Shown here: piece by piece, positions 26,135 to 36,060 of the stretch
How the letters are laid out: every line of letters begins with the position of its first letter
Numbering within the stretch: position 1 is the stretch's first letter
DNA from: Methanobacteriota archaeon
GTDB taxonomy: Archaea > Thermoplasmatota > Thermoplasmata > RBG-16-68-12
Assembly (NCBI GenBank): GCA_005878915.1
Contig: VBML01000056.1
Location: forward strand, 1 to 39,241
Direction of reading: 5' to 3'
DNA length: 39,241 bases
The notes under the pieces: generated by a model
Seen by the model: only the letters and a program-made list of their open reading frames with translations
Told to the model about the DNA's origin: nothing
The model's database searches: none
Made by a program: the position numbers and the translations under genes

Positions 26135-26953
26135 ATGGTCGTGCAGGGCCGAACGGCCGCGGCGACGCTCCGGGAGCTTGGGGTTCGCGCGAGCCGGCGC
26201 CTCGGGCAACACTTCCTGCTCGACGAGGGCGTGGCCCGTCGCCAGGTCGACATCGCCGACATCCAGAAGAGCGAGACGGTCGTCGAAATCGGGCCCGGGC
26301 TTGGCGTGCTGACGCGGCTTCTGGCGGCGCGAGCGAAACGAGTGATCGCAATCGAGAAGGACTCCCGCCTCGCGTCAATCCTGGAGACGATTGGAGATCG
26401 CGTGGAAATCGTCCGGGGCGACGCGCTGAAGGTCGAGTGGCCCGCGTTCGACGTGATGGTTGCCAACCTGCCGTACCAGATCTCTTCGCCAATCCTCTTC
26501 AGACTCCTTGACCAGCGGTTCGATCGGGCCGTGCTCATGCTGCAGCGGGAGTTTGTGGAACGAATGGTGGCGCGGCCCCGGACGAAGGACTACTCGCGCC
26601 TGACGGTGAACGTCGCTCATCGTGCGGCATGCGAAATGCTCGAAACGGTTCCGCGGTCCGCGTTCTTTCCGCAGCCGCGGGTGGAATCCGCGGTCGTCCG
26701 CCTCGCGAGCCGGCCACCGCCATATCGTGTAGTGGACGAGAAGACGTTCCGCGAATGCGTAGACGGCTGCTTCGGCCATCGGCGGAAGACGATCCGGAAC
26801 GCGCTTGACCTCGAGTGGCGACGATTTGCACCCGACCGCGCGGGCTGGCGACAATCAATCCTCGAGCTCCCTTTCCTCGACCGGCGCGCCGACGCCCTCT
26901 CACCCGCGGAATTCGCGCATCTGTCCAATGCGATTGCGGTGGCGAAAGGTTAA
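26135..26953 (+). CDS. ksgA: 16S rRNA adenine dimethyltransferase KsgA/Dim1
   Basis: Dimethylates the two adjacent adenines near the 3' end of 16S rRNA during small-subunit maturation. The 272-residue protein has the full Rossmann methyltransferase set: GQHFLLD (24-30), the SAM-binding EIGPGLGVLT (51-60), acidic Glu at the end of strand 2 (AIEKD) and the catalytic NLPY (111-114). The C-terminal helical domain includes FFPQPRVESAVV and GHRRKTIRNAL, both typical of the family. It leads a plus-strand run with the coiled-coil and nucleotidyltransferase genes, though the next gene starts 44 nt after its stop and may have its own promoter. Confidence 0.95.
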   Translation: MVVQGRTAAATLRELGVRASRRLGQHFLLDEGVARRQVDIADIQKSETVVEIGPGLGVLTRLLAARAKRVIAIEKDSRLASILETIGDRVEIVRGDALKVEWPAFDVMVANLPYQISSPILFRLLDQRFDRAVLMLQREFVERMVARPRTKDYSRLTVNVAHRAACEMLETVPRSAFFPQPRVESAVVRLASRPPPYRVVDEKTFRECVDGCFGHRRKTIRNALDLEWRRFAPDRAGWRQSILELPFLDRRADALSPAEFAHLSNAIAVAKG

Positions 26954-26997
26954 TTGCCGTTTCGCAACTAACGCCCTCCCCTCTCACGGGAGCTCCT

Positions 26998-27870
26998 ATG
27001 GTCCGCAGGAAAGAGAAGTCCGAGCTGGATCAGGCGGAGATCAAGCTTGAAAGCCTGATCGAGAGGCGGGACGCTCTGAACGCGGAGGCCTCTGTATTCC
27101 GACAGGAGCGGGACCTCCTCAATAATCAGAAGATGGACCTCGCGGACGGGATGCGCAGCCTCAGGGCCGAGAGGAACCGGCTCGTCGACGAGATGCGGGC
27201 CCATCGCGACCGGAGGAACGAGTTCCAGAGAAAAGCTCGCGAGCTCGTGGACCTGAAGCGGCAGGTCCGGGGCCAGCTCCGGGGCTCCATCTCCGGGGAA
27301 GTCGACCGGCTGCGGAAGGAGATCAAGAGCCTGGAGATGCGCCAGCAAACGACAACCCTCGCGCTCAAAGAGGAGAACGCCCTCCTCGAGGACCTCCGGG
27401 AGAAGCTGAAGGATCTAAAGGGGCTCGAGCTTCTCAAAGGCGAGCAAGACAAGGTCGGGCGGGAGATAAAGGACCTTGACGCGTCGATCACCGACCTGTT
27501 CCGCACCGCAGACAGAGAGCACGACCTCGTCGTGAAGTTCAGCAACGAGGCGAAGGAGCGCCATGAGAAGATCGTGGAGCTCACCGCCCAGCTCGCCGCC
27601 CTTGCCACGGAGGCCGACAAGAAACACGAAGAGTTTCTGAAGATCCGGGCGCGGGCCGATGAATTCCATCAGAAAGCGACGGAGATGCGCGCGAAGGTCC
27701 TCACGATCGAGGACGCGCGTCGCTCGGAGATCCGCGAAGCACGGAACCTCCTTCGACAGCAGAACATCACGGTCCGCAAGGTGCTCCTTGACGAGAGAAA
27801 GCTGGACAAGGCCGCAGACGACGCGCTACAACTCCTGCTGAAGAAGGGGCGCGTGGAGATGAAGGGATGA
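26998..27870 (+). CDS. Archaeal coiled-coil protein (COG1340-like)
   Basis: A 290-residue protein that is almost wholly heptad-rich and charged (Glu, Lys, Arg), with no cysteines or membrane segments. Glycine or proline breaks are rare, one being near RGQLRGSISG (about 91-100), suggesting two long helices or a rod. This matches the widespread uncharacterised archaeal coiled-coil family COG1340, sometimes mislabelled as phosphoserine phosphatase. ATG 26998 is the likely start; the open frame before it overlaps ksgA. The stop overlaps the next start as ATGA. A structural or chromosome-associated role is possible but not shown. Confidence 0.83.
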   Translation: MVRRKEKSELDQAEIKLESLIERRDALNAEASVFRQERDLLNNQKMDLADGMRSLRAERNRLVDEMRAHRDRRNEFQRKARELVDLKRQVRGQLRGSISGEVDRLRKEIKSLEMRQQTTTLALKEENALLEDLREKLKDLKGLELLKGEQDKVGREIKDLDASITDLFRTADREHDLVVKFSNEAKERHEKIVELTAQLAALATEADKKHEEFLKIRARADEFHQKATEMRAKVLTIEDARRSEIREARNLLRQQNITVRKVLLDERKLDKAADDALQLLLKKGRVEMKG

Positions 27871-28949
27871 AGGCGGTCATCCTCGCGGGCGGGGAGGGCA
27901 CCCGGCTGAAGCCGCTGACGTTCCACCTGCCGAAGCCGCTGATCCCCATCGCGGGGCGGCCGTGCATCGATTTCGTGATCCGGTCCCTCATCGCCTCCGG
28001 GTTCCGGGAAATCGTGATCACGACCGCGTACCTCTCGGACCGCTTGATTCAATCGATCGGCGACGGCCTCGACTACAACGCGTCCATCCTCTACTCCTTC
28101 GAGGGCACCCCTGCGGGGACCGCGGGCGCGGTCCGCCGGGTCGCGAACTTTATTGGCGAGACCTTCGTCGTCGCGATGGGCGACGTGCTTGCGGACGTCG
28201 ACTTCCGAGCCCTCTATGAATTCCACCGGGAGCGGGGAGGGGCGGCGACGATCGCCCTCACGCGCGTCACAGATCCCACTCAGTATGGAATCGCGGCTGT
28301 CGACGACCGTGGGAGGATTGTGAAGTTCCGCGAGAAACCGAAGCGTGACGAGGCGTTCTCCGACCTCGCGAATGCGGGGATCTACGTGCTCGAGCCGAAG
28401 GTCCTCGACTTCATACCGCCCGACCAGCCGTTCGACTTCGCCAAGGACGTCTTCCCGAGGCTGCTCGCCAAGGGGCTCCCTGTGTACGGGAAGGAGCTCG
28501 ACGGGGTATGGATGGATATCGGCCGCCCACGGGACCTCTGGCGGGCGAGCATGGAGGTCGTGCGGCGGGAGGGGAAGCCCCTCTCTATCCACGGGGTGGC
28601 GACGGAAGGACCTCTGATCCTGCAGGAGGGTGCGGTCGTCGCCGCAGGAGCGACGCTGCGGGGCCCCGTGTTCCTCGCCGCGGGGTCACGGATCGCAAAG
28701 GGGTGTTCCGTGAGCAACGCGTGCATCTACGAGGGTACGACAATCGACGCCGACGCGAACATCACGAACAGCATCGTCCTGGAACAGAGCCGGATCGGAG
28801 CGAGGAGCGAGGTCGTGGACAGTGTGGTTGCCCGGAGCTGCACGATCGAGGAAGACGTGCGGCTCGTCTCGAGCCTCATCGGCGATGACATGACCGTCAA
28901 GGCGCACTCCCGCCTGGAGAACGCAACGGTGTCACCGCCCCAGGAGTAG
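27867..28949 (+). CDS. Sugar-1-phosphate nucleotidylyltransferase with left-handed beta-helix domain
   Basis: A 360-residue enzyme making an NDP-sugar (candidate: GDP-mannose or NDP-glucose) for surface glycans, N-glycans or lipids. The N-terminal domain (1-235) starts with the nucleotide-binding AGGEGTRLKPLT and continues with the KPLIPI motif, a metal-binding GD (MGDVLAD) and EKP (FREKPKRDE). The C-terminal part (about 245-360) shows hexapeptide-type repeats (for example IYEGTTIDADANITNSIV) forming a beta-helix, as in mannose-1-phosphate guanylyltransferases and GlmU-like enzymes. Sugar and nucleotide choice cannot be settled from sequence. It is translationally coupled to the coiled-coil gene. 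Confidence 0.88.
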   Translation: MKAVILAGGEGTRLKPLTFHLPKPLIPIAGRPCIDFVIRSLIASGFREIVITTAYLSDRLIQSIGDGLDYNASILYSFEGTPAGTAGAVRRVANFIGETFVVAMGDVLADVDFRALYEFHRERGGAATIALTRVTDPTQYGIAAVDDRGRIVKFREKPKRDEAFSDLANAGIYVLEPKVLDFIPPDQPFDFAKDVFPRLLAKGLPVYGKELDGVWMDIGRPRDLWRASMEVVRREGKPLSIHGVATEGPLILQEGAVVAAGATLRGPVFLAAGSRIAKGCSVSNACIYEGTTIDADANITNSIVLEQSRIGARSEVVDSVVARSCTIEEDVRLVSSLIGDDMTVKAHSRLENATVSPPQE

Positions 28950-28953
28950 TTGG

Positions 28954-30279
28954 TCATCGAAGCGGCGCGCGGTCGACGACGACGCGGCCCGCCTTGATCA
29001 CCTTCTCGACGAGGTTGCCGGAGACGCGGTAGCCGAGGTGGCCGACCGAGTCCGCGTCGAGGACGAGGAGGTCCGCGGCCATCCCCGGTTCCAGGGTCCC
29101 AACTTCCCGTCCCTTGCCGATCGCGAAGGCGGCGTTGACCGTGGCGGCGGTGACCGCCTCTTCTGGATACATCCCGAGCCTGTGCGTCGCAAGGGCGACC
29201 GAGGCCTGCATCGATTCGTTCCACGACCCCGGGCTGAGGTCGGTCCCAAGGGCGACCGCTACGCCGGCGTTGATGATCTTCCGCGCGTCCACAAACGGCA
29301 GCCTCCCCGCAAGGGACGTTGCAGGGAGAAGGACGCCAATGACGCCCGCATCGGCCATCGCCCGGAGGCCTGCATCGCTCGAATGGATGAGGTGGTCGGC
29401 GGACGTCGCGCCGACCTCCGCAGCAAGAGCGGCACCTCCGGAATCCGAGAGCTCGTCCGCGTGGACCTTCGCATCGAGCCCCCGCGCCTTGGCGGCCGCG
29501 AAGACCCGCCGAGCCTGCTCGGGGGTGAACGAGCCCTCCTCGACCCAGGCGTCGCAGAATCGCGCCCCCGAGCGGGTCGCGATCGCCGGGATCATTTCGT
29601 TCGCCACAAGATCAGCGTACGCGTCCCCGCGTCCCTCGAACTCGGGGGGGACCGCGTGGGCTCCCAGGAATGTGGAGACGATCCCCATCGGGTGGCCGTT
29701 CGAAATCTCCTCAATGGCGAGGAGGATTTCCAGCTCGGACTCGGGCGTCAGGCCGTATCCGCTCTTGACCTCCGCGGTCGTCGTCCCGAAGCGGAGCATT
29801 CCGTCGAGGCGCTTCCGCGTCGCTGCAATGAGCGCCTCCCGCGGCGCGGCCCGCGTGTCCCGGACGGTGCTCAGGATCCCCCCGCCCCGCGCGGCAATCT
29901 CCTTGTATGAGAGGCCTTCCGCCTTCCAGGGGAGCTCGTGATGGCGGGAACCCGCGAACGCGGCGTGGGTATGGGCGTCGACGAGCCCAGGCATCACGAC
30001 CTTCCCCGTGGCATCGATCACCTCCCGCGTGCCTCCGCGGAGGCGGAGGACATCGCGGGTATCCCCGACCTCCTTCAAGCGTCCACCCTCGAGATACACG
30101 GCGCCATCAGGAACGATCCCCAGATCCTTCATCTCTTCCCGGCGACGGGCGCGAGCAAAGGGCCCCCGAAGGGTGACGAGTTCCGCAGCATGAACGACAA
30201 GGAGACCGGGTGTGACTTGCGTGGGGGGCGCGACCGTCTCCCCTCGAGGACGAAGGACCTTGTGAGGACGCCGGATCAC
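28954..30279 (-). CDS. hutI: Imidazolonepropionase
   Basis: Hydrolyses 4-imidazolone-5-propionate to N-formimino-glutamate, the third step of histidine breakdown. The 441-residue protein is an amidohydrolase: the metal-binding DAHTHAAFAG is near residue 99-108, followed by GTTTAEVKSGYGL, FLGAHAVPPEF, the VHADELSDSGG motif and the DLSPG metal aspartate. GTG 30279 overlaps the mevalonate kinase stop as GTGA, so it is the second gene of that unit; an internal start near residue 24-30 is also possible since the N-terminus is not conserved. No hutH, hutU or formimidoylglutamase gene is in the window, so the rest of the pathway must lie elsewhere or be absent. Confidence 0.92.
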   Translation of the reverse strand: MIRRPHKVLRPRGETVAPPTQVTPGLLVVHAAELVTLRGPFARARRREEMKDLGIVPDGAVYLEGGRLKEVGDTRDVLRLRGGTREVIDATGKVVMPGLVDAHTHAAFAGSRHHELPWKAEGLSYKEIAARGGGILSTVRDTRAAPREALIAATRKRLDGMLRFGTTTAEVKSGYGLTPESELEILLAIEEISNGHPMGIVSTFLGAHAVPPEFEGRGDAYADLVANEMIPAIATRSGARFCDAWVEEGSFTPEQARRVFAAAKARGLDAKVHADELSDSGGAALAAEVGATSADHLIHSSDAGLRAMADAGVIGVLLPATSLAGRLPFVDARKIINAGVAVALGTDLSPGSWNESMQASVALATHRLGMYPEEAVTAATVNAAFAIGKGREVGTLEPGMAADLLVLDADSVGHLGYRVSGNLVEKVIKAGRVVVDRAPLR

Positions 30280-31202
30280 GGAGCGGCCTCCAGGCCCTTC
30301 GACTCCGTGGCCACGACGAACGCCTTCCCGCCCGCCCTCTCGATCGCGGTCCGCACGGCCTCGGGGTCGTCCGTGAGCGCAAACATGCTGCCGCCACCCC
30401 CCGCTCCCGTAAGCTTCGCGCCGAAGGCGTGCGGGCGCGCGGCGGCAACGAATTTCTCGAGCAGAGGGTGGCCGACCCCAAGGAGATTGAGCAGTTCATG
30501 ATCCCGGTCCATCAGTTCCCCCGCGCGCACGAAGTCCCCCCGCTCGAAGGCCCGGAGTCCGTCGATCGTAATCTCGCCGATTTCCCGAATCGCGTCCGCC
30601 GCCCTCGGGTCTCGCTCGACCCGGTCCTTCACCGCCGCAACCAAGGGCCCAGTCGGGGCTGCGATTCCGGTGTTGCCGACGACGAGGTTCGTAGTCGGGA
30701 GGGATGCGTGATGGAGAAGCCAGCGTCGGTCGCCCTTTTCAATCGCCCACAGAACGTCCTCGCCCTCCTGCCGGCGGACAACGACCGCCGATCCATGGCA
30801 TGACGTGCTCGTGTCAATCGGGCTCGCCCGGCCCTGCACGCTCTGTTCGACCTCGAACGCATCCTTCGCGAGGGCGCCGATATCGATCCGACCCTTTAGG
30901 GCGGCCAGGGCCCCCAGGGTCGCGACGGTCACGGCCGCGGAAGATCCGAGGCCGCAGCCAAGAGGGATCATCGAACGAATTTCAATCCACAGTGGCGGGC
31001 CATCCCAGGTGTTCTCGACCGCGCGCCGGACGTATGCGTACTTCGAGTCTTGCAGGGAGGCGCCGTCGACCAGCCATTCGTCATGCAATCGCGCGTACAC
31101 TTCCGTCCGCAGGTCGATCGCGGTCGCGAGGGCGGGCTCGCCGAAGACGACGGCGTGCTCCCCGTACAAGATGAGTTTCCCGGGCGCCGAGGCCCTCGCC
31201 AC
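30276..31202 (-). CDS. mvk: Mevalonate kinase
   Basis: Phosphorylates mevalonate at the 5-position for isoprenoid lipid synthesis. The 308 residues show the GHMP kinase order: APGKLILYGEHAVV (6-19), PLGCGLGSSAA (80-90), the archaeal-type GRASPIDTSTSCHG, and GAKLTGAGGGG (261-271). Length and motifs match archaeal Mvk such as the methanogen enzyme. GTG 31202 is about 27 bp from a TATA box (leaderless). Cultured Thermoplasma use a mevalonate-3-kinase route instead, so a standard Mvk is informative about lineage chemistry. The gene is coupled by overlap to hutI, with no metabolic link that I can see. Confidence 0.93.
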   Translation of the reverse strand: MARASAPGKLILYGEHAVVFGEPALATAIDLRTEVYARLHDEWLVDGASLQDSKYAYVRRAVENTWDGPPLWIEIRSMIPLGCGLGSSAAVTVATLGALAALKGRIDIGALAKDAFEVEQSVQGRASPIDTSTSCHGSAVVVRRQEGEDVLWAIEKGDRRWLLHHASLPTTNLVVGNTGIAAPTGPLVAAVKDRVERDPRAADAIREIGEITIDGLRAFERGDFVRAGELMDRDHELLNLLGVGHPLLEKFVAAARPHAFGAKLTGAGGGGSMFALTDDPEAVRTAIERAGGKAFVVATESKGLEAAP

Positions 31203-31224
31203 GCCGCGCGAATTCCGAGGGGCG

Positions 31225-31234
31225 GATATTAAGA
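31225..31234 (-). promoter_or_regulatory. TATA box for mvk-hutI
   Basis: TCTTAATATC on the minus strand is centred about 27 bp before GTG 31202, a strong TATA match with leaderless spacing. Confidence 0.55.
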
Positions 31235-31282
31235 GTTCGGAGCGGACGGACCCCTCTCCCCGGGCCTGGTCCAGCTCCCTGT

Positions 31283-33484
<2,202 letters not shown>

Positions 33485-33530
33485 TCACAGCGGTGTGGAT
33501 ACGGAAAGGAAATGGGAAAGGGGTGAAGGT

Positions 33531-34064
33531 CTACTCGACCTTCACAGTGATGGACTTCGAGGCCGGGGTCTGCTCTTGCTTCGGGAGTCGGACCTCCACG
33601 GTGCCGTCCTTCATCGTCGCGACGACCTTCTCCGGCACGACCTCTTCGGGCAACGGGAGACTCCGGTAGAAGGCGCTGTAGTTCCGCTCGCGGAAGACGT
33701 ACGTCTCGTCCTTCGTTTCCTGCTCACCGCGCCTCTCCGCGCGGATCTCCAGGCTCTTCGGCGTCGCTCGGATCTCCACGTCGTCCTTCGATACCCCAGG
33801 GATCTCCGCTGTGACGAGGAATTCGACGCCCTTGTCTTGCACGTCGATCGTAGGCTCCCGCACGGCCTCGCCGTTGCCTAGGGAGGTTCTGGACCTCGGC
33901 CAGTCAGCCCAGCGCTCATCGAAGTCCCGCCGGAGGTCGTCGAACCATCGGTCCACTTCGCGGAACCAAGCGAACGGGCTGTCGTCGATTCCCTTGCGCG
34001 CCATCCCCTTGTTCTCCTGTGGCGTGATGCCGGTTTCCTTGTTCTTTCGCATCATCCTAGTCAC
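33531..34064 (-). CDS. hsp20: Small heat shock protein Hsp20
   Basis: An ATP-independent chaperone holding unfolded proteins. The 177 residues contain a helical N-terminal arm with WFREVDRWFDDL, then an alpha-crystallin domain (about 72-165) beginning REPTIDVQDKG and including AEIPGVSKDDVEIR and the family motif around FYRSLPLPEEV. GTG 34064, ATG 34055 and ATG 34052 are all possible starts; an inverted repeat covers the GTG. Placement next to CDC48 and behind a promoter with two inverted repeats fits a heat-shock unit. Confidence 0.93.
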   Translation of the reverse strand: MTRMMRKNKETGITPQENKGMARKGIDDSPFAWFREVDRWFDDLRRDFDERWADWPRSRTSLGNGEAVREPTIDVQDKGVEFLVTAEIPGVSKDDVEIRATPKSLEIRAERRGEQETKDETYVFRERNYSAFYRSLPLPEEVVPEKVVATMKDGTVEVRLPKQEQTPASKSITVKVE

Positions 34065-34120
34065 CCCAACTAGGTAACTTGTTGTTGTATAGTAATAGAT
34101 ACTATCCCGTACTTAAGTCT
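34056..34120. promoter_or_regulatory. Divergent hsp20/ZPR1 promoter with two inverted repeats
   Basis: A palindromic ACTTAAGT (34111-34118) can act as TATA box in both directions: about 26 bp beyond it on the minus strand lies 34089 (hsp20 side), and on the plus strand about 34141, near GTG 34137 (ZPR1). Between TATA and the hsp20 start is the inverted repeat ATAGTA-n5-TACTAT (34089-34105). A second, CCTAGT-n7-ACTAGG (34056-34074), spans the hsp20 GTG. Both are placed where a repressor would block the hsp20 promoter or early transcript. The A/T richness stands out against the surrounding GC-rich sequence. Confidence 0.5.
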
Positions 34121-34136
34121 TCGCTTTTCCGCGTGC

Positions 34137-34808
34137 GTGACGCGAGAGTTAATGGAGCGCGGGGACGATGTCTGCCCTGTGCCGGAGAGCGGCGACCTTC
34201 CGCCTGTAAGCGAGATTACCATCGACACGTCCTGCCCCGCGTGCGGGGCGCCTGGTCTGCGGATGCGTTCCCTGGCGCTCGAAATCCCATACTTTGGAGG
34301 GGCCTTGCAAACGACGATTCTCTGCGGGGCGTGCGGGTTTCGCCACGCCGATGTCCTCCTCACCAACGAGGGCCCACCGACCCGCCACCGACTTCGCGTG
34401 CGGGGATCTTCCGACCTCAACGCGAGGGTCGTCCGATCAAGTTCGTGCACGGTTCGGGTTCCTGAACTCGGAGCCGTCATGGAGCCGAGCATGCGGAGCG
34501 AGTCGTTCATCTCCAACGCCGAGGGGGTCCTCCGCCGGTTCCGCGGGGTTTTCGAGTTCCTCGCCCGCAACGGCGACTCAGAGGCCCGTCGCCGCGCCGC
34601 CCGAAAGTCCCTCGGTGTACTGGAAAGGATGATCGACGGTCGCGAGCCCTTCACCCTCGTTCTCGAGGATCCTTCCGGGAACAGCGCGATCCTCCATGAG
34701 GCGGCGGAGGTCCGCACCCTCTCCGAGCGCGAGGCCCGGAGGCTGAAGCAAAACTCGTTCACGATGGACTTGCGCCCGGACGCGTCTCGAGCTCGCGCTT
34801 CACGGTAA
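34137..34808 (+). CDS. ZPR1-type zinc finger protein
   Basis: A 223-residue protein of the ZPR1 family. One C4 zinc finger is clear: CPAC at 33-36 and CGAC at 63-66, separated by [18 protein letters not shown] and followed by the conserved GFRHADVL. The rest (about 75-195) is the alpha/beta domain that follows the finger in eukaryotic ZPR1. Eukaryotic ZPR1 acts as a chaperone for EF-1A; archaeal copies are single-domain and untested, but the link with translation-factor folding is plausible. GTG 34137 fits a leaderless transcript; ATG 34152 is the alternative. Its last 50 bases overlap the end of convergent rpoK. Confidence 0.85.
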   Translation: MTRELMERGDDVCPVPESGDLPPVSEITIDTSCPACGAPGLRMRSLALEIPYFGGALQTTILCGACGFRHADVLLTNEGPPTRHRLRVRGSSDLNARVVRSSSCTVRVPELGAVMEPSMRSESFISNAEGVLRRFRGVFEFLARNGDSEARRRAARKSLGVLERMIDGREPFTLVLEDPSGNSAILHEAAEVRTLSEREARRLKQNSFTMDLRPDASRARASR

Positions 34809-34959
34809 TCGGGATCACCCCGCGGGTAAACTCCATCGTCGCAATGTCGATCGGATCGACAATCCGGTTCGGCAGTTCAATCAGGATCGGTGCTCCCATT
34901 GAAATCTGCAGCGCCCGTGCGCCGATGATGCGCGCCTCTTCGAAGCGGGTATACTTCAT
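34759..34959 (-). CDS. rpoK: RNA polymerase subunit K (Rpb6/omega homologue)
   Basis: A 66-residue assembly subunit of RNA polymerase. It shows the whole Rpb6 core: [21 protein letters not shown], then DPIDIA and the conserved [12 protein letters not shown] 34959 follows AGGAGGAGTGACGG, one of the best Shine-Dalgarno sequences in the window. It is 12 nt downstream of the HTH regulator, apparently in one transcript. Its 3' end overlaps the ZPR1 gene in convergent orientation. Confidence 0.95.
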   Translation of the reverse strand: MKYTRFEEARIIGARALQISMGAPILIELPNRIVDPIDIATMEFTRGVIPITVKRELETRPGASPS

Positions 34960-34971
34960 CCGTCACTCCTC

Positions 34972-35637
34972 CTATGCTAGTGCGAACTCTCGCTCGATGC
35001 GTCGCAGGATGTCCGCAACGACCTTCTCCCTGAGGTTCAACGCTTCGGCGATCCGGTCTAGGGTCGGACCGCCTTCCTCAAGGAAGTAGTACAGGACCTG
35101 GCGCTCGTCGTAGCTACCAATCACGTCCTCGACGGTGCCCTGTGCCTCCCGCATCGTGGAGTCCTTCAGCTTCAGGAGGTACGATCGCCGTTCCTCCAGG
35201 CCGAGAATCTCTCGGTTCAGCCGACGGATCGCATCCGCGACGAGCCTCACCCGCCGGCGAGGGTCCGGTTCCTGCCGCGCCCCCTGCAACGCGTCCTCTG
35301 CCCATCCGTACTCCGGCACCTTCGAGGAGAGCTCTTGGAGGGGCCGCATCATTGCGTGGAACAAGCTCGGTCCCATGTCGATCTGTACGCTGTAGTATTG
35401 CTTCGCACGATAGGCGCGTCGGTTCGGCCCACCGAGGTCGCTCTTCTCCTCCGCCGACATGACGAGCCCGCACGCTTCCAACGCGCGGAGGTGCTTCACG
35501 ACCGCCTGTTGGCTCACGCCGAGCTCCTTCGACAGCTGGAGGGGATAGTGGCTCTCTCGCGCGAGGCGCTCGAGGATCTTCCGGCGCGTTGGATTCTCGA
35601 CTGCGCGAAGCAACGCGTCGAGAGTCGTCTCCCCCAT
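34972..35637 (-). CDS. Transcriptional regulator with two helix-turn-helix regions
   Basis: A 221-residue DNA-binding protein. The N-terminal 85 residues are an ArsR-like winged helix (ENPTRRKILERLARE...LGVSQQAVVKHLRALEACGLV), with a wing ending in YYSV. The middle is helical and charged, possibly a dimer coil (about 120-175). The C-terminal 45 residues contain a second HTH-like unit (PTLDRIAEALNLREKVVADILRRIE). No metal-binding cysteines are present, so metal sensing is unlikely. ATG 35637 is preferred over the upstream in-frame TTG 35679. It precedes rpoK in one unit, which could tie its level to polymerase assembly. Target and ligand are unknown. Confidence 0.82.
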   Translation of the reverse strand: MGETTLDALLRAVENPTRRKILERLARESHYPLQLSKELGVSQQAVVKHLRALEACGLVMSAEEKSDLGGPNRRAYRAKQYYSVQIDMGPSLFHAMMRPLQELSSKVPEYGWAEDALQGARQEPDPRRRVRLVADAIRRLNREILGLEERRSYLLKLKDSTMREAQGTVEDVIGSYDERQVLYYFLEEGGPTLDRIAEALNLREKVVADILRRIEREFALA

Positions 35638-35727
35638 GTTGGACCACTCATGGCCCTTTGCTTTGCGACCCGCCGTCAATTAGTGAACCTCAGGTTAACA
35701 ACCGCGTCTGCATTCGCGACCTACGAT

Positions 35728-35886
35728 TTAACTCTTCGCGGCGGGCACACCTTCCCTCAAGCGGATCCGCTTCGAGCCACACTTCGGACAGCTCTCCAGG
35801 GGGCGCACAGATGCGAACGTACCGCATTTCGAAGGACCGCGGCACACTACCTCATAGAGCGCAGCCCGGACCGGCCCGGAGGTCAC
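35728..35886 (-). CDS. Small zinc-ribbon protein, 52 residues
   Basis: An unlisted short gene read from GTG 35886 to TAA 35728. The product has Cys15, Cys21, Cys33 and Cys36 (VCRGPSKCGTFASV, then SCPKCGSKRIRL), a compact rubredoxin/ribbon-like spacing followed by basic residues. AAGTTTCTTAC on the minus strand (35911-35920 region) is centred about 29 bp before the GTG, the same leaderless layout as several neighbours. The role is unknown; such proteins often bind nucleic acid or ribosomes. The rest of the gap (35638-35727 and 35887-36060) holds only promoter-like A/T-rich patches. Confidence 0.55.
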   Translation of the reverse strand: MTSGPVRAALYEVVCRGPSKCGTFASVRPLESCPKCGSKRIRLREGVPAAKS

Positions 35887-36060
35887 GAGTGGGGCATCTA
35901 CCGGAGCGGCGTAAGAAACTTTGGGGCCGTCGCTGACCTAGGGCAGTTTCGTCCTCGATTATCTCCGCTGAAATTTGGCCGAGAAGGGTCATAACCCCCG
36001 TCCTGCAACATCGATAGAGTATCTCGAGTGAAAGTCTAGGCGCCGTAGACGGGGATTCTC

